The position numbers and the translations under genes are program-made. A DNA stretch of 64,000 bases from Sneathiella sedimenti (lineage in GTDB: Bacteria; Pseudomonadota; Alphaproteobacteria; Sneathiellales; Sneathiellaceae), in the NCBI RefSeq assembly GCF_017313765.1, contig NZ_JAFLNC010000002.1, forward strand, positions 186,001 through 250,000, read 5' to 3'. This document shows, piece after piece, positions 17,904-26,053 of this stretch; the first letter of the stretch is position 1; each line of letters opens with the position of its first letter. The notes beneath the pieces are model-generated. The model did no database searches and was not told the DNA's origin. It saw only the letters and a program-made list of their open reading frames with translations.

Positions 17904-18018
17904 ATGGCATGAAAAAGCACCGCTAACCTGAAATCAGTGCTATTCGATTTAGTTATTGAACGGGTTGCGACATTCGATACGGCATTGCTGCAGTTGTTTG
18001 GTTATTTATAATATCACT

Positions 18019-18040
18019 AACGTCCTATATATAGGATGTT
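18019..18040. promoter_or_regulatory. Near-perfect 22-bp palindrome (candidate operator)
   Basis: The core TCCTATATATAGGA (18023-18036) is a perfect 14-bp palindrome; it is flanked by AAC-G and T-GTT, giving a 22-bp dyad with one mismatch pair. It lies about 115 bp upstream of the GMC start. The binding protein is unknown; the nearest candidate regulator is the GntR/FCD protein at 21717. Confidence 0.5.
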
Positions 18041-18316
18041 AGAAATTAGTGCCTTTGTCAACACCCTAGATGGGTTAGTAATCCAGCCCTTCGTCGGGAG
18101 CGGGATTCCCGCCTCAATCGCCGAAATTTCATTCATGATAAAATCTCTTGAGCGGGCTTTATCTGTATTGAACGGTAAGGTCGCTGTGCCTGCCGAGCCA
18201 TTACCTCCTGACACAAAATACCAAGATGTTTCTGTGTGCGTTCACGAGTCCTTTGCCGGATAAGCTCATGGTTTTTCTGGGTAAATGTCCCTGACGTCCT
18301 CGTGAAATATAAGATA

Positions 18317-18335
18317 TTGAAATATGATATATCAA
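18317..18335. promoter_or_regulatory. Imperfect dyad upstream of amino-acid ABC operon
   Basis: TTGAAATAT, one central base, then ATATATCAA (18317-18335) is an 8-of-9 inverted repeat. It lies about 90 bp upstream of the binding-protein start at 18422 and is a reasonable operator for the GntR/FCD regulator encoded in the same operon. The downstream half GATATATCAAAT also occurs at 1567-1578. Confidence 0.35.
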
Positions 18336-18421
18336 ATGACATAATTCACGACATGGCCGGTTAGGATGTGGCACACCAGGTCAGAGGAACAAACGTCACA
18401 CATGCTCAGGAAGGATGCGAT

Positions 18422-19444
18422 ATGATAAGAAGTTCGATTTTTGCTGTTACGGTAGCGTTATGCTTTGGAACTGGTGGGGCGGCCAATGCGGCAGATCTGC
18501 TTGACGAAATTAAGGATCGCGGAGAATTGGTCTGCGGCACCCTGAACTACATCGCGGGAGTTGGCTTCCTCGATGACAAGGGGGAATGGAGTGGTTTTGA
18601 CGTTGATTTCTGCAAGGCGGCAGGGGCGGCAATTCTTGGGGATCCAAAAAAAGTTAGATTTGTTGCAACAACCGGTGCGCAAAAATTTCCGGCCCTGCAA
18701 TCAGGAGAAATCGACATCCTGTCCCGTAGTGTAACGGAAACCATTTCACGCGATACGACTCTCGGCTTCAGCTTTATCGGTCCCAATCATATGACCGGTC
18801 AGGGATTTATGGTCCATAAAGACACAGGTGTGACCGATGTTAAGCAGCTGGACGGTGCGTCGGTCTGTGTGCTTGCGGGCACCACAACCGAGCGGTATTT
18901 GGCCGACTGGTTCAAGGCAAACGGAATGTCATTCCAGCCTGTGGCTGCGGAGAACAGCGATCAGATGTACTCGATGTATTTTGACAAGCGGTGCGATGCG
19001 GTGACGATGGAACCACCCTATCTTGCTATCCGCCGTGCACGGGCCGCAAGTCCGGATGATCATGTGATTCTGGAGACACTTATTGCCAAATCATTTGAGG
19101 CTCCGGTTATCCGTGAAGGATCGCCCAAGTTTTTCAAGGTTTTGCAATGGATGCATTATGGAATGATCACTGCGGAAGAGCTCGGCATTACCCAGGCAAA
19201 TGTTGATGAGGTCGCAAAGACGTCGACAAACCCTGTCGTGCTGCGCTTTCTCGGCGTTGAAGGGACGATTGGATCTGACATGGGCGTGCCTAACGACTGG
19301 ATGGTCAAGGTCATCAAGGCTGTGGGTAACTATGGAGAATTCTACAACAACACTCTTGGCAAGAATTCCCACCTGCAGGTTCCGCGTGGTATGAATGCGC
19401 TTTGGCGTGATGGTGGCGCAATGGTCGCTCCTGGCTGGCAATGA
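18422..19444 (+). CDS. Amino-acid ABC transporter substrate-binding protein (AapJ/BztA-like)
   Basis: This 340-aa periplasmic protein has a signal peptide (MIRSSIFAVTVALCFGTGGAANA). Mature features include LLDEIKDRGELVCGTLNYIAGVGFLDDKGEWSGFDVDFCKAAGAAILGD and LSRSVTETISRDTTLGFSF, which match the long AapJ/BztA branch for acidic and general L-amino acids. I chose the ATG at 18422 because AGGAAGGA lies just upstream; a GTG at 18368 would add 18 residues ahead of the signal peptide. Its stop overlaps the start of the first permease (ATGA, 19441-19444). Confidence 0.92.
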   Translation: MIRSSIFAVTVALCFGTGGAANAADLLDEIKDRGELVCGTLNYIAGVGFLDDKGEWSGFDVDFCKAAGAAILGDPKKVRFVATTGAQKFPALQSGEIDILSRSVTETISRDTTLGFSFIGPNHMTGQGFMVHKDTGVTDVKQLDGASVCVLAGTTTERYLADWFKANGMSFQPVAAENSDQMYSMYFDKRCDAVTMEPPYLAIRRARAASPDDHVILETLIAKSFEAPVIREGSPKFFKVLQWMHYGMITAEELGITQANVDEVAKTSTNPVVLRFLGVEGTIGSDMGVPNDWMVKVIKAVGNYGEFYNNTLGKNSHLQVPRGMNALWRDGGAMVAPGWQ

Positions 19445-20616
19445 GATCAGGCCCAGCCTTTCAAGACGTACCCGGGAGGGTACGTCTTGCACGCTTTGTT
19501 ACTCGGCGGGAATTTCAGTCGCAGGCGCTGTTCATTGTCATAGCGGTTCTGTTGGTTTGGGGAGCAATTCAGGTCGCTGCCGATAATCTGGCGGAATCCT
19601 CCGGAAAGTCCGGATTTGCATTTCTGTGGCAGAAGGCTTCCTTCGAATTGGGGGAAAGCCTGATTCCCTACAGCGCCGGAGACACCTATTTCAAGGCCTT
19701 TGTCGTGGGCGTTTTGAACACGTTGAAGGTGGCTGCGCTTGGTATTGTTCTTTCAACATTTATTGGGTTGATCATTGCCCTGGGACAGCTTTCAAAAAGC
19801 GTGGTGATTGCGCGCTTGTGCCGTGGATATGTAGAAGTTGTGCGAAATGTCCCGTTGCTGCTGCAGCTTTTGTTTTGGCATACGTTTCTGTTGCGTGGTT
19901 TGCCGACGGTACGGCAGGCCCTGTCACCGGTTGACGGGGTTTATCTTACCAACCGCGGGCTTTATCTGCTGTCCCCGGTGGCGGAACCGTCCTTCTGGAT
20001 TGTGATGCTGGCATTGGCAGGCGGGATTGCTCTTGCGGTTGGATTATGGTTCTGGCATCGCAAGACAAACGCCGCTTTCCGCCTGTGGCCATGGGGCCTG
20101 ACTATCGCGGTATTGCCGGCCCTCCTGGCAGCCTATGTCGCGGGGGCGCCAATCACTTGGGAGATTCCACGGCTAACCGGTTTTAACTTTACCGGAGGGA
20201 TGACGATCTCCCCGGAGTTTACCGCAATGTTGTTAGGGTTGAGCATTTACACGGGTGCGTTCAATGCGGAGATTATCCGCGCCGGTATTCTGGGCGTATC
20301 GAAAGGTCAAGTCGAAGCCGGCCTCTCCTTGGGCCTCCATCCGGGGCAGGTGATGCGGAAAATCGTCCTGCCGCAAGCGCTGCGCATTATTATTCCGCCT
20401 ATCTCAAACTCCTATCTCAACCTTACCAAGGAGAGTTCCCTTGGTGTGGCGATCGGCTATCCCGAAGTAGTGCGAGTGGCCAATATCACGCTCGCTGAAA
20501 CCAGCCAGTCACTGGAATGTGTTTCGATTATTATGCTCATTTATCTGATCCTCAGTCTGATCACATCGCTGATCCTGAATGTCATGAACGCCCAGACGTC
20601 GAGAGAGGAGCGATAA
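19441..20616 (+). CDS. Amino-acid ABC transporter permease (AapQ/BztB-like)
   Basis: This 391-aa inner-membrane permease has the BPD_transp_1 region FVVGVLNTLKVAALGIVLSTFIGLIIALGQLS and the cytoplasmic EAA loop VSKGQVEAGLSLGLHPGQVMRKIVLPQALRIIIPP, followed by LTKESSLGVAIGYPEV. The long insert between the first helices is typical of AapQ/BztB rather than of short HisQ-type permeases. The start overlaps the binding-protein stop. A perfect hairpin (19463-19488) lies inside codons 8-16, an unusual position. The stop overlaps the start of the next permease by one base (TAATG). Confidence 0.92.
   Translation: MRSGPAFQDVPGRVRLARFVTRREFQSQALFIVIAVLLVWGAIQVAADNLAESSGKSGFAFLWQKASFELGESLIPYSAGDTYFKAFVVGVLNTLKVAALGIVLSTFIGLIIALGQLSKSVVIARLCRGYVEVVRNVPLLLQLLFWHTFLLRGLPTVRQALSPVDGVYLTNRGLYLLSPVAEPSFWIVMLALAGGIALAVGLWFWHRKTNAAFRLWPWGLTIAVLPALLAAYVAGAPITWEIPRLTGFNFTGGMTISPEFTAMLLGLSIYTGAFNAEIIRAGILGVSKGQVEAGLSLGLHPGQVMRKIVLPQALRIIIPPISNSYLNLTKESSLGVAIGYPEVVRVANITLAETSQSLECVSIIMLIYLILSLITSLILNVMNAQTSREER
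19463..19488 (+). other. Perfect 11-bp hairpin at the start of the AapQ-like gene
   Basis: AAGACGTACCC (19463-19473) and GGGTACGTCTT (19478-19488) form a perfect 11-bp stem with a 4-base loop GGGA. It is 19 bases past the binding-protein stop codon and inside the first codons of the permease. It probably stabilises the binding-protein mRNA or attenuates permease expression. It lacks a T tract. Confidence 0.65.
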
Positions 20617-21701
20617 TGTCGGAAGTTGTCTTACATCGACTCCCCTGGTGGCGAAGGCTGACCGCAGAACTGACCAAGTCGCCGGTATCGGCAGTCTTGA
20701 ACATTGCTGCTTTGGTTGTATTTGTATTGATCGCAATCCCATTGGTTAACTGGGCCTTGATCGATGCGGTCTGGACGGGAGAGTCCGGGGACAGCTGTCC
20801 GCCAGGTTCCGGCGCATGTTGGGCTTTTATCGGCAGTAAGCTTCGGCTTATCCTGTTCGGGCGTTTTCCATATGATGAACAGTGGCGCGCCTTTGCAGGG
20901 ACTGTTATTCTGGTCGCGCTGGTTGTGATCTCCCTTAATCCGGTGTTTTGGCGCAAATGGCTGCTGCCGGTCTGGATTGCCGGGCTTCTCTCCTACGGAA
21001 TTCTGATGTGGGGAGGGGTTTTCGGGTTAAGCTTTGTGGAAAGCTCTCTATGGGGTGGATTGCCACTTACTATTTTGCTGACTGTTTTCGGTGTGGGATT
21101 CGGACTGGTGATCTCGGTGCCGATCGCCTTGGGACGACAATCAAAGCTGCCGGTCTTTCGACTGTCTGCGATTGTCTTTGTCGAGGCCGTCCGTGGTGTC
21201 CCATTAATCAGCGTCCTGTTTATGGCTTCCGTGTTGTTACCACTGATTATCCCTGACGGCTTTACGCCGGATGGTCTTGGCCGGGTGTTGATCGGGCTTG
21301 TTTTATTTCTTGCGGCGTATATGGCAGAGGTCCTGCGCGGCGGCCTTCAGGCGATCCCGAAAGGCCAATATGAGGCCTGCAGGTCCCTGGGAATTGCCTA
21401 TTGGCCGATGATGCTGAAGGTCATCTTGCCACAAGCGTTCGAAACGGTATTGCCGGCAATGGTCAATCTTTTTATCGGGGCACTGAAAGGAACGTCACTG
21501 GTTGTTATCGTTGCCATGATGGATCTGCTCGGGGCGGCTCAGGCGGCACTCGCGGACCCGAAATGGATCGGGTTTTATGTCGAGACATATGTTTTTGCCG
21601 GCATAATTTATGCGCTAATGTGCGGAAGCATTTCGTGGTACGGGCGCCAGACCGAACGCTCCCTTCGTGAAATGCGGGAACAATCGAATGACCGGCGATA
21701 A
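20616..21701 (+). CDS. Amino-acid ABC transporter permease (AapM/BztC-like)
   Basis: This 361-aa partner permease has FVESSLWGGLPLTILLTVFGVGFGLVISVPIALGRQS and the EAA loop IPKGQYEACRSLGIAYWPMMLKVILPQAFETVLPAMVN, followed by LKGTSLVVIVAMMDLLG. A hydrophilic insert with Cys-rich SGDSCPPGSGACWAF lies in the first periplasmic loop, as in AapM. I chose the ATG at 20616 because GAGAGGAG lies just before it; the open frame extends to 20517 but only as overlap with the previous gene. An ATPase gene should follow in a standard aapJQMP operon, but a GntR regulator follows instead. Confidence 0.92.
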   Translation: MSEVVLHRLPWWRRLTAELTKSPVSAVLNIAALVVFVLIAIPLVNWALIDAVWTGESGDSCPPGSGACWAFIGSKLRLILFGRFPYDEQWRAFAGTVILVALVVISLNPVFWRKWLLPVWIAGLLSYGILMWGGVFGLSFVESSLWGGLPLTILLTVFGVGFGLVISVPIALGRQSKLPVFRLSAIVFVEAVRGVPLISVLFMASVLLPLIIPDGFTPDGLGRVLIGLVLFLAAYMAEVLRGGLQAIPKGQYEACRSLGIAYWPMMLKVILPQAFETVLPAMVNLFIGALKGTSLVVIVAMMDLLGAAQAALADPKWIGFYVETYVFAGIIYALMCGSISWYGRQTERSLREMREQSNDRR

Positions 21702-21716
21702 AGAGGACAAGTTATA

Positions 21717-22436
21717 ATGGTTTTGCAAACCGACAATCCAAAGGCAGACCCGGCGACCAAGGACTTGCTTGGCGTGGTGGACCGTGGTCCGTCCCTGACC
21801 GACCAGGTGTATGAAAAGCTGAGGCGCGGATTACTGATGGGTGTCTGGAGCCCCGGGGAAAAGCTGACTGCCCGAAAGCTGAGCAGGGACCTGGGTGTCA
21901 GTTTGACGCCTGCGCGTGAAGCGATTATGCGCCTCGTGAATGAAGGGGCGCTGGATGTATCGGAGAAACGGACATTCTCCACTGTTGACCTTAATTGTGA
22001 GCAATACAAGGAAGTCATGCGGCTTCGAGGTGCACTTGAACCGATCGCGATCGAGCTGGCCACACCACTGTTTTCAGAAGAGGAAATCACCCGCCTGATT
22101 GACCTGAACGAGCAGATGAAGGCGATGATCAGCGAAGAACGGTACAATGATGCCTTGCAGATCGATTCCGAATTTCACCTGTCGATTTGCGACCGCGCGG
22201 AACAGCCGCTCATGCGGAGTATTATCGATACCCTGTGGTTGCGGGCCGGACCGACACGAAACCGCTTGTCCTACAGCTATCGCAAACGCCTGATCGGGTA
22301 TGAAAATCATAAACGTATAATTGCCGCCATCCAGTTGCGCGATGCCGCCGCCGCCGCCGCTGCGATAGAGCGCGATCTTTCCGAAGGCGCCGCTGTCATT
22401 GTTGCTGTGTTGAGTGGTGACCAGCCGGATAGCTAG
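21717..22436 (+). CDS. GntR-family (FCD) transcriptional regulator
   Basis: This 239-aa protein has an N-terminal winged helix (LTDQVYEKLRRGLLMGVWSPGEKLTARKLSRDLGVSLTPAREAIMRLVNEGAL) and a C-terminal all-helical FCD domain with likely metal ligands in IDSEFHLSICDRA and the His of YENHKRI. FCD regulators sense small carboxylates or amino acids. AGAGGA precedes the ATG at 21717, 15 bp after the permease gene, so it is part of the amino-acid ABC operon. A run of Ala codons (22346-22366) makes a short poly-Ala helix near the C-terminus, a compositional quirk rather than a repeat element. Confidence 0.9.
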   Translation: MVLQTDNPKADPATKDLLGVVDRGPSLTDQVYEKLRRGLLMGVWSPGEKLTARKLSRDLGVSLTPAREAIMRLVNEGALDVSEKRTFSTVDLNCEQYKEVMRLRGALEPIAIELATPLFSEEEITRLIDLNEQMKAMISEERYNDALQIDSEFHLSICDRAEQPLMRSIIDTLWLRAGPTRNRLSYSYRKRLIGYENHKRIIAAIQLRDAAAAAAAIERDLSEGAAVIVAVLSGDQPDS

Positions 22437-22483
22437 CTTTCGACCCTTCCCATCCAGACGCTCAGTTTTTGAAAGGAATTCCC

Positions 22484-23743
22484 ATGACAAATACAAGAAA
22501 CGCATTTCCTAAAGGCGGCCGTGACTGGCCGGATCTTCAGCGTGATATTCGGGCACGTTGCGCTGATGATATTGACTGGCAGCATGGGCGAACTCCGTTA
22601 TTTGTTTTTCGAAATGATCAGGAAACTTACGAAATTGGCCGGGAAGCCTTTTTTGAGTGCTTCAGCGAAAACGCCTTGGGCCGGAAAAGGGCATTCTTTG
22701 GAATTGGGTCCATGGAAAAGGAGGTTCTGGATTTCGGCCTCGATTTGTTCAGCGCTCCGGAAAGTGGCACAGGCGCGTTTACGTCTGGAGGAACAGAAAG
22801 CATTTTCATCGCCATCAAGGCCGCCCGCGAAGCGCATCGGGCCCGCAATCCGTCTCAGCGTGGTGACGTCTTGAACCTCGTCGTACCGATCACCGTTCAT
22901 CCAGCTTTCGACAAGGCGGCGGAGGCGATGGACCTTGAAATGCTGCGGGCACCGCTCCGGGCTGATAAAAGGGTCGATCCAGCTGAAATGAAAAAGCTTA
23001 TAAATGACCGGACGATTGCGATGGTCGGTTCGGCGCCCTGTTTTCCCCATGGGGTCATTGATCCGATCGATGAATTGAGCGCTATTGCCTTGGATGCGGG
23101 TATCTGGTTGCATGTGGATGCCTGTGTTGGCGGCTGGATTGCGCCCTTCTTTACGCGGATCGGGCGGCCAACCCCGCATTTTGATTTCCGGTTTGAGGGT
23201 GTTCGGTCCATTTCGGCGGACTTGCATAAATTCGGGTTCTGCCCGAAGCCGGCCTCGACAGTGTTTTACCGAGATGCGGCAGATCTTGAACGGGCGACGT
23301 TTAAATCCAATTCCTGGCCGAACGGGCCGTTTGAAACCCCTACTCTCGTTGGCACCAGGCCGGGCGGCGCGGTCGCGGGGGCCTGGGCGGTGCTCAATCA
23401 TCTGGGTATAGAAGGCTATGAGGATGCCGCGCGGCGTCTGGCCAAGATGACGGATCAGTATTGCGAGGGGATTTGCGCCATCGAAGGGATGGAGCTGTTG
23501 GCCAAGCCCGATCTCTCGATCATCAATTACGGATCAACCGAGGTCGATATTTTTGTTGTTTCCGAGAATATGATGAACCGCGGATGGCTTTCCGGCCTGA
23601 CCCGCGAACCCAAGGGCATGCATGCGATGATGTCCCTTTTGCATGACGGGGCTCGCGAGGAATTCCTGAAAGACTTGCGGGAATGTGTGGATCTGGCACG
23701 TAAATCCCCGAATGCTGAGGCCAAGATTCAGGCCAAGTATTGA
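22484..23743 (+). CDS. PLP-dependent group II decarboxylase/lyase (sphingosine-phosphate-lyase-like)
   Basis: This 419-aa fold-type I PLP enzyme has SGGTES (101-106) for phosphate binding, His139 likely stacking on the cofactor, Asp212 in LHVDACVGG and the Schiff-base Lys249 in SADLHKFGF. The sequence is closest in style to group II decarboxylases and sphingosine-1-phosphate lyases, so it may decarboxylate an amino acid or cleave a phosphoamine. I chose the ATG at 22484 because AAAGGA precedes it; a TTG at 22469 is less likely. It follows the amino-acid ABC genes and their regulator, so an amino acid is the expected substrate. A hairpin follows at 23750. Confidence 0.85.
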   Translation: MTNTRNAFPKGGRDWPDLQRDIRARCADDIDWQHGRTPLFVFRNDQETYEIGREAFFECFSENALGRKRAFFGIGSMEKEVLDFGLDLFSAPESGTGAFTSGGTESIFIAIKAAREAHRARNPSQRGDVLNLVVPITVHPAFDKAAEAMDLEMLRAPLRADKRVDPAEMKKLINDRTIAMVGSAPCFPHGVIDPIDELSAIALDAGIWLHVDACVGGWIAPFFTRIGRPTPHFDFRFEGVRSISADLHKFGFCPKPASTVFYRDAADLERATFKSNSWPNGPFETPTLVGTRPGGAVAGAWAVLNHLGIEGYEDAARRLAKMTDQYCEGICAIEGMELLAKPDLSIINYGSTEVDIFVVSENMMNRGWLSGLTREPKGMHAMMSLLHDGAREEFLKDLRECVDLARKSPNAEAKIQAKY

Positions 23744-23749
23744 TTTCTG

Positions 23750-23774
23750 GCGGCGATGTCTTGGGCATCGCCGC
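23750..23774 (+). terminator. Hairpin terminator after the PLP decarboxylase gene
   Basis: GCGGCGATG (23750-23758) pairs with CATCGCCGC (23766-23774) around a 7-base loop, seven bases after the stop codon. TTCCCT follows rather than a long T run, so it is a moderate intrinsic terminator. It separates the catabolic operon from the SOS cassette. Confidence 0.55.
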
Positions 23775-23892
23775 TTCCCTCGACGCTGATGTGTATGCTT
23801 GTGGTGGCAATGTAACCGGATCGCGTTGCTCACCTTCTTTTTACATTATTTATACGGCAACAGCTTTTGACTCTTTGTGTGATCTTGTATAA

Positions 23893-23907
23893 GAACAAAA
23901 CAGGAAC
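23893..23907. promoter_or_regulatory. LexA (SOS) box of imuA-imuB-dnaE2
   Basis: GAAC (23893-23896), seven bases, then GAAC (23904-23907) is an exact match to the alphaproteobacterial LexA direct-repeat site GTTC-N7-GTTC read on the other strand. It lies 15 bp upstream of the imuA start, where LexA would block transcription. This makes SOS control of the cassette very likely. Confidence 0.88.
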
Positions 23908-23922
23908 ACATAAGAGGATGCC

Positions 23923-24582
23923 ATGCGGTATGAAACATTAAGAGAGCAGATTATTGCGTTGGAGCTGGGGCGAAGCGAACGCCAGCTTTTGCCTCTCGGG
24001 CTGGCCGCGATTGACGGTGCATTGCAAGGAGGGCTGGATCTAGGGGCCATACATGAAGTCACAGGTCCGGCGGCTGTTTTTTTTACTCAATTGATTATGC
24101 GGCATAAAGGAGGAGGGGCGTTCTGGCTGACAACCAGAAGCCCGAATGAGGAATATTACCCGCCGGGGATGGCGCAATATGGCGGCCGACCGGAAGATTT
24201 CATCGCGATCTGCCTGCCGGACACACGGGACTTGCTGAAGGTTGCCTATGAAGTATTGGCGGCAAATGTGGCGGGCTGTGTGCTGCTTGAGGTGCCAAAG
24301 CCGCTCACCCAGACGCAAATGCGAAAACTTCAGATTGCCGTGCAGAATACGGACACCCTGGGCCTTGTTACCAGGCTCGCTCATGCGGGGATGGCCTCCC
24401 CAGAGCAGGAAGGTTCATGTGGGTCCGCAATCACCCGCTGGTATGTGACGGTTGTGGACTGGTCCCATGAGAAAACGCAGATCGAGTTATATCTGGTAAA
24501 GAATCGACGCGGGTCTCCGTGTCGCTGGATCGTGGAGATTGACCATGCAACGCATGATTTGCATCTGGTTTCCGTTTCTTGA
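23923..24582 (+). CDS. imuA: ImuA, RecA-like SOS mutagenesis accessory protein
   Basis: This 219-aa protein has the ImuA arrangement: LGRSERQLLPLGLAAIDGALQGGLDLGAIHEVTGP at the N-terminus, where the RecA-like P-loop is degenerate (GPAAVFFTQ), then FWLTTRSPNEEYYPPGMAQYGGRP and CVLLEVPKPLTQTQMRKLQIAVQ. ImuA helps ImuB and DnaE2 carry out translesion synthesis. AAGAGGA precedes the ATG at 23923, directly after the LexA box. Its 3' end overlaps imuB by 38 bp. The protein is somewhat short for the family and probably does not hydrolyse ATP in the RecA way. Confidence 0.9.
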   Translation: MRYETLREQIIALELGRSERQLLPLGLAAIDGALQGGLDLGAIHEVTGPAAVFFTQLIMRHKGGGAFWLTTRSPNEEYYPPGMAQYGGRPEDFIAICLPDTRDLLKVAYEVLAANVAGCVLLEVPKPLTQTQMRKLQIAVQNTDTLGLVTRLAHAGMASPEQEGSCGSAITRWYVTVVDWSHEKTQIELYLVKNRRGSPCRWIVEIDHATHDLHLVSVS

Positions 24583-26050
24583 AAGTGAAAGACTGATCCG
24601 GCAAAACCATGATCTTGCACAGAGACCGTTTGCCCTGATCATGCGGGAGGCAAACCGTGCCTTCGTATCGGCATTGAGCCGGAATGCGGAAAATATGGGG
24701 TTTGCGCCGGGCATGAGCCTGGCTGATGTGCGCGCCGCCGCTCCCGATATGCTCTACTATGATGCAGACCCGATGCAGGATATCCGGTGCCTGCAGGGAC
24801 TATTGCGCTGGACAAGCCGGTTTACGCCCCGTGTTTCGCGTGGTGGCGGACATAACCTGTATCTGGATATCGCCGGCGCGAGTCATCTGTTTGGTGGCGA
24901 AGACGCCCTTCTGGATACACTGGAAACACAGCTGAACGACTTTGGGTTTGCGGCCCGTCTTGCTTTGGCGGACAGTAAGGCCGCCGCCTGGGGGTTTGCC
25001 CATTTCGGGAAGAGTAAAAGCAATATTACCGCCGAGAAATTACAGGACGCAGCAAACGACCTGCCGGTCGAGGCACTACGGCTGTCCTATGCCTCCACTG
25101 CTCTCTGCCAGAGGCTGGGGTTGAGAAAAATCAGGGATTTGAGGGCGTTGCCCCGCGTGACCCTGACCAACAGGATTGGTCTGGAAGGAATAAACCGGCT
25201 TGACCATTTCTTTGGGCGCCGCGCTGAGGTGACAGAGTTTGCGCGTTATAAAAAGAGATTGATGGAAGAGGCGCAGTTTTTTGATCCTCTGGCGACAAAT
25301 GCCGGTGTGGAGGCCGCGTTGGAAGAGCTGCTTGAAAAGTTATGTCATCGCCTGTCCGGGATGCAGCAGGGAATTCGCAAGGCGCGGCTGCAGTTGGAAC
25401 GGGTTGACCATGGAACCATGTCTTTCTCCATTCAACTCACACGGCCGAGCATTGATGTAAACCTTTTGAAGCGACTGTTCCTGCATCATTTTGACCAGAT
25501 TGACGTCGGGTTCGGCATAGATCGGCTGATCCTGATTGCGGAGCAGGCGGCACCGCTCACCCTGCATCAACTTTCCCTGGAAAATTCTAAAGTCCAGAAC
25601 CGGGAACAGGATATGGAGCGTTTGATTACTGAACTGTCGAACATGGTCGGCTACCGGTATATTCATCGGTTCTTTCCGGCGGACAGCCATATCCCGGAGC
25701 GCGCCTTCAGTCGGGAGGCGGCGCTTTATGCATCCAGATCTCAACGCTGGATACGGTCATCCGGCAAACGACCACTTCGGATCCTGAAAAAGCCGGTCTC
25801 TGTTCTCCTGCATGACGGTATTGAAAAGAAGGCACCTGAAACGGTTTTCTGGCATGGCCATAAATGTCATCTGACGCCGCTGTCGGGGCCGGAGCGGATA
25901 GAGCCGGACTGGTGGCGGAATGACCCTGACTGGCGGAACGGGCCCCGTGATTACTGGTGGGCAAAGACACACTTCGGGGCGTTGTTCTGGCTTTACCGGG
26001 TGACCGATGGAATGAAGACACAATGGTTTGTTCATGGGTTGGGGAGTTAA
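24545..26050 (+). CDS. imuB: ImuB, Y-family polymerase-like protein
   Basis: This 501-aa protein resembles a Y-family polymerase: RMICIWFPFLESERL at the start, LLRWTSRFTPRVSRGGGHNLYLDIAGASHLFGGEDALL in the palm, and a helix-hairpin-helix-like segment RLGLRKIRDLRALPRVTL. The acidic residues that bind catalytic metal in active Y-family enzymes are missing (WFPFLES instead of a D-x-D-x-F-type start), which is usual for ImuB, a structural hub linking the clamp, ImuA and DnaE2. I chose the ATG at 24545 because GGAG lies seven bases upstream; the open frame begins with a TTG two codons earlier. It overlaps imuA and ends three bases before dnaE2. Confidence 0.92.
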   Translation: MQRMICIWFPFLESERLIRQNHDLAQRPFALIMREANRAFVSALSRNAENMGFAPGMSLADVRAAAPDMLYYDADPMQDIRCLQGLLRWTSRFTPRVSRGGGHNLYLDIAGASHLFGGEDALLDTLETQLNDFGFAARLALADSKAAAWGFAHFGKSKSNITAEKLQDAANDLPVEALRLSYASTALCQRLGLRKIRDLRALPRVTLTNRIGLEGINRLDHFFGRRAEVTEFARYKKRLMEEAQFFDPLATNAGVEAALEELLEKLCHRLSGMQQGIRKARLQLERVDHGTMSFSIQLTRPSIDVNLLKRLFLHHFDQIDVGFGIDRLILIAEQAAPLTLHQLSLENSKVQNREQDMERLITELSNMVGYRYIHRFFPADSHIPERAFSREAALYASRSQRWIRSSGKRPLRILKKPVSVLLHDGIEKKAPETVFWHGHKCHLTPLSGPERIEPDWWRNDPDWRNGPRDYWWAKTHFGALFWLYRVTDGMKTQWFVHGLGS

Positions 26051-26053
26051 CCA

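Larger units (their letters stand above)
17904..18421. other. 518-bp intergenic region between divergent GMC and amino-acid ABC operons
   Basis: No convincing gene is present; the short open frames on both strands have no ribosome sites and no recognisable domain. The region is AT-rich and holds two clear palindromes, 18019-18040 and 18317-18335, listed separately. It presumably carries the promoters of both divergent operons. Confidence 0.6.

Noticed and set aside
18017-18342. Three short open frames (65-75 codons) in the GMC/amino-acid ABC gap
   Set aside because: None has a ribosome site, domain pattern or conserved composition, and they overlap palindromic control elements.
22346-22366. 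GCC-rich simple repeat
   Set aside because: It encodes a short poly-Ala helix in the GntR/FCD protein; too short and coding, so not treated as a repeat element.
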